From Chitinophagales bacterium (GTDB lineage: Bacteria > Bacteroidota > Bacteroidia > Chitinophagales > Saprospiraceae), in NCBI GenBank assembly GCA_017303475.1, contig JAFLBO010000005.1, positions 124,001 to 188,000 on the forward strand: a stretch of DNA of 64,000 nucleotides. The letters are read 5' to 3'. This document shows positions 42,439-51,759 of this stretch, in pieces. Made by a program: the position numbers and the translations under genes. Below the pieces are notes generated by a model. The model saw only the letters and a list, made by a program, of their open reading frames with translations. It was not told the origin of the DNA and ran no database searches. The first letter of the stretch is position 1; every line of letters starts with the position of its first letter.

Positions 42439-42597
42439 ATGGATTTAGAACAGGTTTCCTGTATGAGTGATTTGGAGTAGCCGGATATCATTCGTACGAC
42501 TTCCATCCGGGAATTTCTTCTAAGACACTGCATTAATCGAAAAAGGTTGGGTCTGGTGCACACAAAAATATGACCTTCCTTCCATAAAATTTCAGCT

Positions 42598-43254
42598 ATG
42601 ACCATTCTCGATCAACCAACTTACTCAGAACCAGCCCTGGAGTACGCTAATTTTGGAGAGCGTCTTATTGCCCGATTGATAGATGCTTTGATTATACTTA
42701 TCCCTTCCATGTTTTTACCCTTCATTGCACCATGGCTGTATTTTGCCTTGCAGGAGGGAAGTGCCAATGGCGCCACGGTAGGAAAAAAGATCATGGGTAT
42801 CAGGGTATTAAGCGCTGATTATCAGCCTATTGGATTTGGTACTGCCACAGGACGTTTTTTCTGTCACTTTATCAACCTGTTTACGCTGGGCATTGGTTAT
42901 TTGCTCATGTTATTCAATGCCCGAAGTCAGGGTTTGCACGATCTGATTACGAGTACCGTGGTGGTGCGCACCCGATCTGTTGCTCAAAGTCGCCCGGCTG
43001 TTGCCAGACCTCAGGGCAGAGATCACCACAGCTGGACCAAAATTGTAAGTGAAAACGAGGCACATTATGTAGAAATCAGGCCTGATGGTGGTAAACACCG
43101 ACACCGGGTGTCGGGAAGTGAGCAGGTGCGGAATTTTACGCTTTGGCAATTAACTGATGGCCTGGTTGACTTTTCAGACATTTTTGATCAGGAAGTAACT
43201 GCAGAAATGAAGCAATTTGCCGAACGCTTGCTAAAAACCAAGTATCAGGGGTAA
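42598..43254 (+). CDS. RDD family membrane protein
   Basis: A 218-residue protein with an RDD domain in the first 135 residues: the name-giving RLIARLIDALIILIPSMFL, then LYFALQEGSANGATVGKKIM, and the segment FNARSQGLHDLITSTVVVRT. The C-terminal 80 residues are soluble and charged, with no recognised fold. RDD proteins are membrane proteins of mixed and mostly unknown function, some linked to transport. It is divergent from the sigma factor gene and 24 nt before the CotH gene. Confidence 0.88.
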   Translation: MTILDQPTYSEPALEYANFGERLIARLIDALIILIPSMFLPFIAPWLYFALQEGSANGATVGKKIMGIRVLSADYQPIGFGTATGRFFCHFINLFTLGIGYLLMLFNARSQGLHDLITSTVVVRTRSVAQSRPAVARPQGRDHHSWTKIVSENEAHYVEIRPDGGKHRHRVSGSEQVRNFTLWQLTDGLVDFSDIFDQEVTAEMKQFAERLLKTKYQG

Positions 43255-43278
43255 AGAGGGCATCGTAACTTCGCCGGC

Positions 43279-44805
43279 ATGAAAAGATATTTATTGAGTT
43301 TGTGCCTGGTGCTGAGTTGCTGTGGCGTTTCATTGCAAGGACAATCCTTGTACGATGATGGTAAAGTTTCCTCCATTTATCTGGAATTGCCACCCGACTC
43401 CTTCCAATTGATTATCAGCCAATTGATCAATGATCGGTACCTCCGGGCACGGATGATCTTTGATGATGGGGTGAAGCGTGACACACTGGAAGATATTGGG
43501 CTGAGGTTGCGTGGCAACACGTCTTTGGGAGCGGCTAAAAAGTCGTTCAAAATCAGCCTCAATGCTTTTGTACCGGGTAGGGAATATCAGGGTGTGCGCA
43601 AGATTAATCTGCGTGGCCAGCACAACGACCCTACCATGGTTCGGGAGAAACTGTTTTATGAGGTTTGGAAGGAGGCGGGTATGCCTGAGCGGAGAGCTTC
43701 TTTTGTACGACTTTTCATCAATCAGCAATACAGGGGGCTTTACACCAATATTGAAGAACTGGATAAGCAATGGCTTGGCCGGCATTATGCAGATAACGAC
43801 GGCAATTTATACAAATGCACCTGGCCGGCAGATTTGGTTTATCTGGGGCCTGATCAGGCAAGCTACAAGACCATCATGAACAACCCCGAGGAGCGGGCTT
43901 ACGAATTGCAAACGAATGAAGCAGCGGATGACTATGCTGATTTGGTTAACCTGATTACCCTTTTAAACCAGCCGGTTGATGCCAGTTTTCCGGAAAAAAT
44001 CCAGGAGGTATTGGAGGTGAGTCGGGTTTTAAAAGCCTTTGCTATTGACGTGGTCAGCGGGAATTGGGACGATTATTTTTACAACAAGAACAATTACTAC
44101 CTGTACCACAATCCGGAAACAGGCAGATTTGACTTTATCACGTATGATACCGACAATACCTTCGGGGTGGACTGGTTGGGTAAAGACTGGGCCAAACGAA
44201 ATTGTTTGAACTGGTTGCCTTCAGAGCCCAGGCCCCTGGCAACCAAATTGCTGGCTGTGCCAGCTTTCAAACAGGAATACCTGCGGTATTTGGACACCTT
44301 AAGTCGCTTTATTGTTCATCCTGATACCATATTTCCACGCATTGATGCCCTGGAGGCCCTGATTGCTCCGGCGGCCGGGGATGATTTTTTTCGTACGCTG
44401 GATTACGGCTATACCCTGGATGATTTTCATCAGGGTTTTGACCAAACAGTAGATAGCCACACACCTTATGGCATCAAGCCATTTTTGGGAACGAGGTATA
44501 CCTACACCCGAAACCAGATTACGGGTGTATTATCCGCTCAAGATCAGACTGATGAGCCATACGGGCAGCCATATCCCAATCCGGCATCTGATGCTGTAAG
44601 AATACCTCTTGCCTTGTTTCCGGATGCAGGCTCATGGACCCTGCGATTGCTTCATCCATCAGGCAGGGTAATGCACCAGGTATCTGACTCAGGAGCAATA
44701 GTTGATCAGGACATCCCGCTGGTGGATTATCCACCGGGCGTCTATTTCCTGCAACTGCAAGCAGCCTGGAAAACGCGCGTTTGGGCCATTATGAAGGCGC
44801 CATAA
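43279..44805 (+). CDS. CotH kinase family secreted protein with T9SS sorting domain
   Basis: A 508-residue exported protein. It has a signal peptide (1-22, GVSLQGQ) and a CotH domain (about 30-400), with GLRLRGNTSLGAAKKSFKIS, RGQHNDPTMVREKLFYEVW and FDFITYDTDNTFGVDW, related to spore-coat protein kinases and atypical kinases. A short C-terminal type A sorting domain (about 430-508: PYPNPASDAVRI, LLHPSGRVMH, YPPGVYFLQLQ) marks it for type IX secretion and surface anchoring. Whether the CotH domain is active on a peptide is unknown. A TAACTTCG element stands 5 nt before ATG. Confidence 0.9.
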   Translation: MKRYLLSLCLVLSCCGVSLQGQSLYDDGKVSSIYLELPPDSFQLIISQLINDRYLRARMIFDDGVKRDTLEDIGLRLRGNTSLGAAKKSFKISLNAFVPGREYQGVRKINLRGQHNDPTMVREKLFYEVWKEAGMPERRASFVRLFINQQYRGLYTNIEELDKQWLGRHYADNDGNLYKCTWPADLVYLGPDQASYKTIMNNPEERAYELQTNEAADDYADLVNLITLLNQPVDASFPEKIQEVLEVSRVLKAFAIDVVSGNWDDYFYNKNNYYLYHNPETGRFDFITYDTDNTFGVDWLGKDWAKRNCLNWLPSEPRPLATKLLAVPAFKQEYLRYLDTLSRFIVHPDTIFPRIDALEALIAPAAGDDFFRTLDYGYTLDDFHQGFDQTVDSHTPYGIKPFLGTRYTYTRNQITGVLSAQDQTDEPYGQPYPNPASDAVRIPLALFPDAGSWTLRLLHPSGRVMHQVSDSGAIVDQDIPLVDYPPGVYFLQLQAAWKTRVWAIMKAP

Positions 44806-44829
44806 GGCCCTGCATGGGGCAACATGCAC

Positions 44830-45642
44830 TTACCGTACCCTGGAAGCCATCATGAGGGATTTTACCCTTTTGGCAGCCTGAGCTTTGGTATCTGGATCAG
44901 CCAGTTTTTGCATGCCTGCCCAGGAAGAAAAACCATATTCTTTGGCTACCATTGATTTAAAACCTTCTTCAATCGGGTTGTTTTTAGCCACAGGCGCTGT
45001 GCTTTTAGCAATACCCTTGGCCACTGTGCTGTGTTTTTCAGCAGCCTTGCGGGATGGACTGGCAATAGATGCTGCGGCTACAGGCACCTCTTCCGGGAAG
45101 TATTTTGCCAGGTTAAAGTCCTGAATCAGCTTTTGCATGGTCCAGCCGTATTGGTAGCCTTTTACAGTGGTATTTACCGGCTTCAGGCGTTCTCCGGCAT
45201 GACGAGCAGCATCGTTGTATAAGTTTGAGCGATTGTATTCGCCCAGGTAAGATTGTACCAACACGTGAGCCAGTAATACCTGTGGTTTGAGGTTATATTC
45301 GTCGGCTGCGTCTTTTACAAGGCCTTTCCATTCTTTTGCGGTTTGGGCAATATAGTCCTGATCTGCGTACAAAGCCTTCAGTTGTTCTTCTGCGGAAACA
45401 GCCTTTTCAGTAGGTTTAACTGCTTTGTCGCGCTTGGCGTAACCTGCACCTGATTTAGAGGGGCGGTCTGAAATAGCTCTAGGGGCATCCGGAATTTCAG
45501 AGCTTGCGCCCATTTCAGTGAGGAAACCGTCGCGTGATCCGTTGCTAAGCACATCTTTTTTGCCTCCAATAAAAATGAAGATCAGGATGGCAGAAATGCA
45601 GGCCATGGATACAAAACCGAAGAATTCGAAAAAGTTTTTCAT
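44830..45642 (-). CDS. Membrane-anchored lysozyme-like hypothetical protein
   Basis: A 270-residue protein with one N-terminal membrane helix (6-27), then a charged linker with basic runs (GYAKRDKAVKPTEKA), a helical domain (about 90-170, VKDAADEYNLKPQVLLAHVL and VQSYLGEYNRSNLYNDAARH) resembling lysozyme-like or glucosaminidase-type folds, and an Ala/Lys-rich end. The expected catalytic Glu of such enzymes is not clear. It follows the glucosaminidase gene (57 nt) on the same strand; a paralogous origin or partner role in the periplasm is likely. The function is inference. Confidence 0.7.
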   Translation of the reverse strand: MKNFFEFFGFVSMACISAILIFIFIGGKKDVLSNGSRDGFLTEMGASSEIPDAPRAISDRPSKSGAGYAKRDKAVKPTEKAVSAEEQLKALYADQDYIAQTAKEWKGLVKDAADEYNLKPQVLLAHVLVQSYLGEYNRSNLYNDAARHAGERLKPVNTTVKGYQYGWTMQKLIQDFNLAKYFPEEVPVAAASIASPSRKAAEKHSTVAKGIAKSTAPVAKNNPIEEGFKSMVAKEYGFSSWAGMQKLADPDTKAQAAKRVKSLMMASRVR

Positions 45643-45699
45643 GCTAAGTAAAAATTAAAAAAGTGAAGGGAATTTTGTGTGGGAGGGGGGGGGAGGAGG

Positions 45700-46647
45700 T
45701 CATTTTAGGGGCGGGGCAGTGACGGCCTCGTAGTCTATTTTCCAGAGTTGATAGGTTTCGATAATGAGGGTGAGTTTTTCTGCATAAAAGCGGGCGGTGG
45801 CATAGCCGGATTGTTTGAGTCCTACGGTCCATGCAGCGTAATATGGTACCCGGTTTTGCCCAAAAATTTCCTTTTTGATATCATAAACCCCGCCAACTTC
45901 GTAGGTTCGGAGCATCCAGCCATATCGTTGATCCTGTAAAAGAATGGAGTGTCGCCGGTAGCTTTCTCTGGCTGAGGGATATACCTCGAACCTGTCCCAG
46001 GCGTAGTCGTCGTGCATTTGCATACAGTCTACAGCCAGGGAGTGGGCGTTGAAATCCTGGTCATTGATCACGCCATCTTTGCGAAAGCCTGCCCGGGCTT
46101 TGCATTTTATACCAAAATGATTGTTTCCCTGGGTGGCCAGAATACTTTGTCCGGCATTGGTTTCCAGGATTCCCTGAGCCAGTGTGATAGAGGCCGGGAT
46201 CTTGCTTCTACGCATCTCCAGCTCCGCCAGGTCTCGGTATGTTTCTATATAATCCAGGTAACGGAGTGCATTGGCCTGGAATTTTTTACCCATTTTAGCG
46301 CGAAGTTGCGCTTCTACCTGTTCACGTTGCCAGTAGGTGTTTTTCCTGGAAAACGTTTGATTGGGGCGGAATGAAAAGGAAGAGTCGGCATAAAATTCCT
46401 TTAATTCCGCAGCAAAAGCCGCGCCAGCTATGTCGGCGCCTGTTTTAAAGTCCTGGGAAAGTTGTTGGAATACGGGCATTTCGCTCAGGCCTGAGAGCCT
46501 GGCTTCAATAGCATCGCGATATTTTAGCACCACATAACACGGAATAGTCACTACCAGAAGGGCAATGAAACTCCCTCTGCCAAAGGCTTGAAGACAGCCG
46601 CTGCTGGAATCGGTTTGTGGCTGCACAAAATCTGATTTTGGGGGCAA
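45700..46647 (-). CDS. Membrane-anchored glucosaminidase-domain protein
   Basis: A 315-residue peptidoglycan hydrolase candidate. It has a cytosolic N-terminus and one membrane helix (26-42), then a glucosaminidase domain (about 135-300), with catalytic Glu E162 in LAQGILETNAGQS and NNHFGIKCK, both hallmarks of the family (FlgJ/LytG-like). It likely cleaves between N-acetylglucosamine and N-acetylmuramic acid. The frame has no ATG before the membrane helix, so a TTG at 46647 (or GTG at 46626) must start it. The response regulator gene lies 29 nt upstream on the same strand. Confidence 0.9.
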   Translation of the reverse strand: MPPKSDFVQPQTDSSSGCLQAFGRGSFIALLVVTIPCYVVLKYRDAIEARLSGLSEMPVFQQLSQDFKTGADIAGAAFAAELKEFYADSSFSFRPNQTFSRKNTYWQREQVEAQLRAKMGKKFQANALRYLDYIETYRDLAELEMRRSKIPASITLAQGILETNAGQSILATQGNNHFGIKCKARAGFRKDGVINDQDFNAHSLAVDCMQMHDDYAWDRFEVYPSARESYRRHSILLQDQRYGWMLRTYEVGGVYDIKKEIFGQNRVPYYAAWTVGLKQSGYATARFYAEKLTLIIETYQLWKIDYEAVTAPPLK

Positions 46648-46676
46648 AACCAGCCTAAGAGCATGAGGCTTACCCG

Positions 46677-47378
46677 TTATTCATCTACCCTGAACTTGAA
46701 GCCTACGCCGTGAATGTTCTCCACTTTGATCCGCTCATCCAGGCTCAGGTATTTGCGCAATCTCGAAATGAAGACATCCAGGCTTCTTCCCAAAAAGTAA
46801 TCGTCTTTGCCCCAAATGGTGATCAGTATAAATGAGCGTTTTACCACCTGATTGCGGTGCTCATTTAAGAGTTTGAGCAAGTCTGCTTCTTTTTGTGTAA
46901 GCGTTTCGGTGTAACCATCAGTGCTCAGGCTCAGGTTCTTATAATCGAACTGGTAATTGCCTACCATAACTGGTTTGCCTGGCTTCAGTATTACAGCGTA
47001 TTTGGTGCGGCGCAGGAAAATATCGATTTTCAGCAGAAGTTCTTCAATGCTGAAAGGCTTGGTCATATAGTCGTCGGCGCCAATGGTAAGCCCGTGGATC
47101 TTGTCCTGTTTCATGCTTTTGGCTGTCAGGAAGATGATGGGAACATGGTCGTCTATCGAACGAATTTCCTGTGCTATGGTAAAGCCATCTACTTCCGGCA
47201 ACATAACGTCCAGAATGCAGAGGTCAAATTTTTGGCCTGCCTGGATGACATCCATAGCCTGTTTCCCGTCGCTGCAATAGGTTACATTATAACCATTCAA
47301 TTCCAGGTTGTCGCGGGTTACGAAGCTGAGGCTTTCATCATCCTCAACGTAAAGCAAATTGGCTTTTGTATCGGTCAT
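46677..47378 (-). CDS. OmpR/PhoB-type response regulator
   Basis: A 233-residue two-component regulator. The receiver domain (1-120) has phosphoacceptor D57 in LCILDVMLPEVDG, the acidic pair in YVEDDES and K107 region in LTAKSMK; the winged-helix DNA-binding domain (about 135-232) contains ETLTQKEADLLKLLNEHRNQ and the ending IHGVGFKFRV. This type resembles RprY of Bacteroidota. No histidine kinase is adjacent. It lies 21 nt downstream of glyA and 29 nt upstream of the glucosaminidase, suggesting one operon linking cell wall turnover to a signal. Confidence 0.95.
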   Translation of the reverse strand: MTDTKANLLYVEDDESLSFVTRDNLELNGYNVTYCSDGKQAMDVIQAGQKFDLCILDVMLPEVDGFTIAQEIRSIDDHVPIIFLTAKSMKQDKIHGLTIGADDYMTKPFSIEELLLKIDIFLRRTKYAVILKPGKPVMVGNYQFDYKNLSLSTDGYTETLTQKEADLLKLLNEHRNQVVKRSFILITIWGKDDYFLGRSLDVFISRLRKYLSLDERIKVENIHGVGFKFRVDE

Positions 47379-47399
47379 GGTAGAAGGTGTTTAGTGTGG

Positions 47400-48662
47400 T
47401 TAATAGAGGGGGAATTTTTTCATATATTCGTTCACTGCGCCACGCACTTTTGCCTGTACGGAGGCATCGGAAGCATGGGTGATGACTTCGTCGATCCATT
47501 CCACTACCTGTCGGCAATCATCCTCCCGGAAACCACGGGTGGTAATGGCTGCTGCCCCTACACGTATGCCAGAAGTGGTCATAGGTGGTTGAGGATCAAA
47601 TGGAATCATGTTTTTATTCACCGTAATATCTGCTTCGCCCAGCACATGATCAGCCAGTTTGCCGGTCACGCCTTTGCTGCGGAGATCCAGCAACATGAGG
47701 TGGTTGTCTGTGCCTCCTGAAATCAGATCGTACCCTCGGTTGTTGAATTCTGCCGCCATGGCCTGAGCATTTTTCACTACCTGCCTGCAGTATTCTTTGT
47801 ATTCAGGCTGCAATGCCTCCTGAAATGCGACTGCTTTGGCCGCAATTACGTGTTCCAGCGGGCCGCCTTGCATGCCCGGGAATACACCACTGTCCAGAAT
47901 AGACGACATCTGAATGGGTTCTCCTTTTTTGGTGGTACGTCCCCAAGGGTTATCGAAATTCTTACCCATCATGATGATACCGCCACGTGGTCCGCGCAGG
48001 GTTTTGTGTGTGGTACTGGTAACGATATGGCAATGCGGAATTGGATCGTTGAGCAATTTGGCAGCAATAAGACCGGCCGGGTGGGCTATGTCTGCCAGCA
48101 AAAGGGCTCCAACCGAATCGGCTATTTGGCGGAAACGGGCATAATCCCAGTCGCGCGCATACGCGGAAGCGCCACAAATAATCAGTTTGGGCTTTTCTGC
48201 ATGGGCAATAGCTTCAACTTTGTCCATATCAATCCGGCCTGTATCAGGCTCAACGCCATAGAACACTGGATTGTAAACCTTACCTGAATAGTTCACTGGC
48301 GAACCGTGAGACAGGTGACCGCCGTGAGCCAGGTCGAAACCCAGGATTTTGTCGCCGGGTTGCAGGCAGGCGAGGAACACTGCGGCGTTGGCTTGTGCCC
48401 CGGAGTGCGGTTGCACATTGGCCCACTCTGCACCGAATAGCGTTTTTAGCCGGTCAATGGCCAGGTTTTCAATCTGATCTACCACTTCGCAACCTCCGTA
48501 ATAGCGCTTGCCGGGATATCCTTCTGCGTATTTATTGGTTAAGCAGGAGCCCATGGCGTCGAGTACCGCCTGGCTGGTGAAATTTTCGGAAGCAATCAGC
48601 TCCAAACCCCGACGCTGTCGGTCGAGTTCTTGATTGATGAGAGAGAAAACAATATCAGACAT
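47400..48662 (-). CDS. glyA: Serine hydroxymethyltransferase GlyA
   Basis: A PLP enzyme that interconverts serine and glycine with one-carbon transfer to tetrahydrofolate, in the cytosol. The 420 residues are a normal length; the PLP-binding lysine is K220 in [14 protein letters not shown], and [19 protein letters not shown] and [10 protein letters not shown] are all family marks. The start at 48662 is set by a TACATTTG element 4 nt upstream and by the usual [12 protein letters not shown] opening. It is the first gene of the glyA-response regulator-glucosaminidase-lysozyme-like operon. Confidence 0.97.
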   Translation of the reverse strand: MSDIVFSLINQELDRQRRGLELIASENFTSQAVLDAMGSCLTNKYAEGYPGKRYYGGCEVVDQIENLAIDRLKTLFGAEWANVQPHSGAQANAAVFLACLQPGDKILGFDLAHGGHLSHGSPVNYSGKVYNPVFYGVEPDTGRIDMDKVEAIAHAEKPKLIICGASAYARDWDYARFRQIADSVGALLLADIAHPAGLIAAKLLNDPIPHCHIVTSTTHKTLRGPRGGIIMMGKNFDNPWGRTTKKGEPIQMSSILDSGVFPGMQGGPLEHVIAAKAVAFQEALQPEYKEYCRQVVKNAQAMAAEFNNRGYDLISGGTDNHLMLLDLRSKGVTGKLADHVLGEADITVNKNMIPFDPQPPMTTSGIRVGAAAITTRGFREDDCRQVVEWIDEVITHASDASVQAKVRGAVNEYMKKFPLY

Positions 48663-48666
48663 GGGG

Positions 48667-48674
48667 CAAATGTA
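48667..48674 (-). promoter_or_regulatory. TAnnTTTG element 4 nt before glyA ATG
   Basis: On the minus strand TACATTTG is followed by cccc and the glyA ATG at 48662. The geometry implies a leaderless transcript. Confidence 0.5.
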
Positions 48675-48731
48675 GAAAATGCGGAATGTATTTGCAGCAA
48701 TATGTTTTGTTTCAGCGGAGCAGAAATAAAG

Positions 48732-48796
48732 AAGGGTTCCAAAGTGCCCGGTTTTACCACGCAAAAAGCGCTATTGCCGGAAACTTTGAAACCCTT
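48732..48796. repeat. Imperfect long hairpin between the parvulin gene and glyA
   Basis: Arms aagggttccaaagt (48732-48745) and actttgaaaccctt (48783-48796) are complementary with one mismatch around a 37-nt loop. It lies 20 nt after the stop of the minus-strand parvulin gene. There is no T-run. Confidence 0.55.
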
Positions 48797-48816
48797 TCAA
48801 CGCCTGGAATCTGCGT

Positions 48817-50790
48817 TTACTTCTTGATGAGGGTTTTCAATACAGCCTCATCAATCACCACCGGATACTCCTTGCGCAGGTCTTGTATCCATTTCTTTTC
48901 CAGGTAGTCCTGGTAGTCAGCTACTGCATAGCCACGTGCTTCTGAAAGTTGTTTAGGTGCTGGGGCAACCAGCTCTTCAATTTTCAGGAAAGAGGCTGTT
49001 TTGGTACCTGCGTCGGTTTTGGTTTCGGTCATGTCACCGGCTTTCCACAGGGCGCCGAGGTCTTTGTTTTTATCTTTTTCGTAGAGTTTTTCCATTACGG
49101 TAAGCACTTCTGGCTTGCCTTTTTTATTGAATTTCTTCAATACCTCGGCTGCAGGCTTTTTGGCAGCCATGGTACGAATTTTTTCTACTACTTTCAGATC
49201 GTCTGTTTTGATGGTGTAGAAGGTTACTCGGGCGCGTTCTTTCCACATATATTTCATTTTCAATTCCTCTTCGTAGTACTTCTGCAGGCCTACAGAATCG
49301 GTGTTTGCCTTGTCCCAAACGTTTTGCTTAAGGGCTTCAAAAAGCAGAATGCCTTCTTCGTACTCGCGCATGAGGGATTTAAACTCAGGATATTTTTTGT
49401 CCAACTGGCTTTCTTCGAAAGACATGGCAGTTTCATCGCCCCATGCTTTATAGAGTTTGTTGATGGTTTCCTGCAACGGATAACCTGCGCCGCGCATACG
49501 CTCGCGTCCGGAACGCTGGCAGTAGTCTTCAAAATCTGCAAGGGTGTATTTCTTGTCGTTGCCGTAGCTGAAGAGAACGTCTTGTGGCTTGGCCGGGTCA
49601 GGCTTCCATTTAAAGGTATGGAAAACGGTATCGGCTTGTTTAGCAGACCAATTGGCCAAAACTTTAGGGAATTCCATGAATTGGCCTTCCTTTTTGATAC
49701 GGCTGATCATGGATTGGCGAGCTACTTCGCTACGGCCATCGCGTTTAACCCGTTCTGTCAGGCCTCGCTTGAGCTGTTCGAAGGTGCCTACCGGGCGACG
49801 GCTCTTGCGTTGCACGATGTGGAAACCCAGAGTGGTTTCTACAGGTTTGGAGTAGTCGCCATCGTTTTGCAGGTTAAACGCTGCATCTTCAAAGGCTTTT
49901 TGGTAACGGTTGATGCCGAAGAATCCCAGGTAACCTGCTTTGGCGGATGTGGTTTTGTCTTCAGAGAATTTCTGGCAAACTGCTTCCCATTTTTCTCCGG
50001 CCTGCAGGGCAGCATATGCGCTGTCTACCCGCATTTTCTTTTGCTGGTGTTTTTCAGGGGTTTCGCCTTTGCGGATCAGGATTTGGTTTACTTCCACTTC
50101 ACCGCGGGCTGGGCGGGTGCCATTCACGCGGAGCAGGTGGTAGCCTGCATTGGAGCGTACCGGGCCCACTACGTCGCCTATTTTGGCGGAATAAATGGCG
50201 CGTTCTACATCATAGTAGCCATCCGGGAGCATGGCGGTGATAAAACCGAGGTTGCCTCCGTTTTCTTTTACAAACTTGTCTTCAGAACTATCGCGGGCGA
50301 TGGTGTTGAAATCAGCGCCTTTCTGGATCATTTTCAACCAGTTGGCGGCGCGGTTGTAGGCACGCAAGGTGTCGGCCGCCGGGCGGTTGCGGTCGCAGTT
50401 TACCACCATGTGACTTACGTCAACGTCCAGTTGCATCCGGTCGTATGCTTCTTTGATCAGCTTGTCGGTAAGTTCTTTGTCTTCGAGGTATGATTTCGCG
50501 AGTTGTTTTTTGTACCCTTCCAGCTCACTTTTCAGGGATGCAATGGTATCCAGTTGCATATCCCGGGCTTTTTGTACCTTAAGTTTGAAGTTGGTGTAGA
50601 GTTCCAGATACTCCCGCAAGCTTTTTTCGGAGAAGTCGGCTTTGTCCTGGTTTGTTTTAGCATAGATGTATTTGAACTCGGAAACAGGAACCTGTCGACC
50701 GTTAACGGTAAAAAGGGAAGGATCTGTTTGAGCGTGCAGATTGCAGGCCAACAGGATGAGGGACACTGCAGCAATCAAGTTTTTGACCAT
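48817..50790 (-). CDS. Peptidyl-prolyl isomerase with two parvulin domains (SurA-like)
   Basis: A 657-residue exported chaperone. It has a signal peptide (1-21, LLACNLHAQ), an N-terminal helical region and two parvulin-type rotamase domains at about 123-223 (DVSHMVVNCDRN to AGYHLLRVNG) and 231-335 (EVEVNQILIRKGE to LGFHIVQRK), followed by a long helical C-terminal region (about 340-657). The architecture resembles SurA or PpiD-type chaperones of the outer membrane pathway. A TACTTTTG element stands at 50832-50839. It lies upstream of glyA on the same strand. Confidence 0.92.
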   Translation of the reverse strand: MVKNLIAAVSLILLACNLHAQTDPSLFTVNGRQVPVSEFKYIYAKTNQDKADFSEKSLREYLELYTNFKLKVQKARDMQLDTIASLKSELEGYKKQLAKSYLEDKELTDKLIKEAYDRMQLDVDVSHMVVNCDRNRPAADTLRAYNRAANWLKMIQKGADFNTIARDSSEDKFVKENGGNLGFITAMLPDGYYDVERAIYSAKIGDVVGPVRSNAGYHLLRVNGTRPARGEVEVNQILIRKGETPEKHQQKKMRVDSAYAALQAGEKWEAVCQKFSEDKTTSAKAGYLGFFGINRYQKAFEDAAFNLQNDGDYSKPVETTLGFHIVQRKSRRPVGTFEQLKRGLTERVKRDGRSEVARQSMISRIKKEGQFMEFPKVLANWSAKQADTVFHTFKWKPDPAKPQDVLFSYGNDKKYTLADFEDYCQRSGRERMRGAGYPLQETINKLYKAWGDETAMSFEESQLDKKYPEFKSLMREYEEGILLFEALKQNVWDKANTDSVGLQKYYEEELKMKYMWKERARVTFYTIKTDDLKVVEKIRTMAAKKPAAEVLKKFNKKGKPEVLTVMEKLYEKDKNKDLGALWKAGDMTETKTDAGTKTASFLKIEELVAPAPKQLSEARGYAVADYQDYLEKKWIQDLRKEYPVVIDEAVLKTLIKK

Positions 50791-50831
50791 ATAAGGAAGG
50801 AATTAATTGGTGTTTTTGTGTAAAAAGTGGG

Positions 50832-50839
50832 CAAAAGTA
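50832..50839 (-). promoter_or_regulatory. TAnnTTTG element upstream of the parvulin gene
   Basis: TACTTTTG on the minus strand, 41 nt before the ATG at 50790. No TTTG at consensus spacing. Confidence 0.45.
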
Positions 50840-50923
50840 GGAAAGCCGCATGGAACGGGCTACTGCAGTGCGGTTTTTAAAAAATGTTAACAGCGAATAG
50901 ACAGTAATTGGCCAACTGGCGAC

Positions 50924-50960
50924 CAAAAAAACGAAGCCCGGTCGTGGGTGACCGGGCTTC
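50924..50960 (-). terminator. Terminator downstream of hpf
   Basis: A perfect 11-bp stem (50933-50943 with 50950-50960) and a 6-nt loop; on the minus strand it is followed by a run of T residues (50924-50930). It closes the hpf transcript before the parvulin gene region. Confidence 0.88.
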
Positions 50961-51022
50961 CAGCCTTGTATTGTGGCTGCAAAGTTCAGGATAAAACCTG
51001 AAACGTGTTTTAATACCCCTGG

Positions 51023-51355
51023 CTAATCGGTAATCCGTATATGCTGGTGGGTGGTAATCCTGTCTTTGTGACGGAGCAATTGTCGTTTAAGCGTGTCAGT
51101 GGAAGCGGTAATAGCCGACTCAAACGTGGTTCCTGTTTTTTTATCGATCATCCAACCGCCTGGGACATTGAGTTTAACTTCGATGATTTTTTCTTTGATG
51201 GATCTGCCTGTATCTTGTAGTTTAAGGTGAACTTCTGCTTCGATGGGTCTGTTTTTGTCGAAAAAGCGATCAAGTCGCATCAGTTTCTTTTCAATAAATT
51301 CAATCAGCTTCGCATCTGCATTGAAATGGATTGACTGCACACTTACTTTCATCAT
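51023..51355 (-). CDS. hpf: Short ribosome hibernation promoting factor (HPF/RaiA)
   Basis: A 110-residue protein of the HPF/RaiA family, which binds the decoding centre and stores inactive ribosomes in stationary phase. The beta-alpha-beta core is visible: VSVQSIHFNADAKLIEFIEK, then RLDRFFDK, a central IEVKLNVPGGWMIDKKTG, and the helix with SAITASTDTLKRQLLRHKDR. Its length is that of short HPF, lacking the C-terminal dimerisation domain of long HPF. The two ATGs at 51355 and 51352 are equivalent. A terminator follows. No ribosomal gene is nearby. Confidence 0.92.
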   Translation of the reverse strand: MMKVSVQSIHFNADAKLIEFIEKKLMRLDRFFDKNRPIEAEVHLKLQDTGRSIKEKIIEVKLNVPGGWMIDKKTGTTFESAITASTDTLKRQLLRHKDRITTHQHIRITD

Positions 51356-51759
51356 AGCGTAACAAACGTTTAATGGTTAAAAATGTGAAAGAGCCGTTTC
51401 ATTTTGGTCCTGTCAAGACGCTTGGCGGCTCGTTGGGGTTGTACGTACTAATCAAATAATCACTGCATTTTGTTTTCTGGAAACAATGTTATGACCAAGA
51501 TATGTTTCGAGCAAATTTTTTAACTTAATTTTTTGTCACAAATATTTTACGGATTAAAATACTGATAAACGGCGGTGATTCATGCAATAAGGGTAATAAA
51601 AATTTATTGTGCAAACTATGTTAATTTTGATAATTTGTAGCAAAATAACTCTTTTTGGCTTCGTTACGCCCTGTACTTTTCTGTTCTTCCGCATCAATTT
51701 CCTGAAAATCCACACCTTTGCCTCTACACTCATTCGCCATCAATAATTCCATACTATTT
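51356..51759. other. AT-rich intergenic region between hpf and aldehyde dehydrogenase
   Basis: This 404-base divergent region is AT-rich from about 51480 to 51660. A TAATTTTG element is at 51622-51629 (plus strand) but has no partner box. No gene, hairpin or obvious repeat was found. Confidence 0.6.

Noticed and set aside
48949..50493. A 514-codon open frame on the plus strand
   Set aside because: It is antisense to the parvulin gene, has a low-complexity Phe/Gly/Val-rich translation, and no family features.
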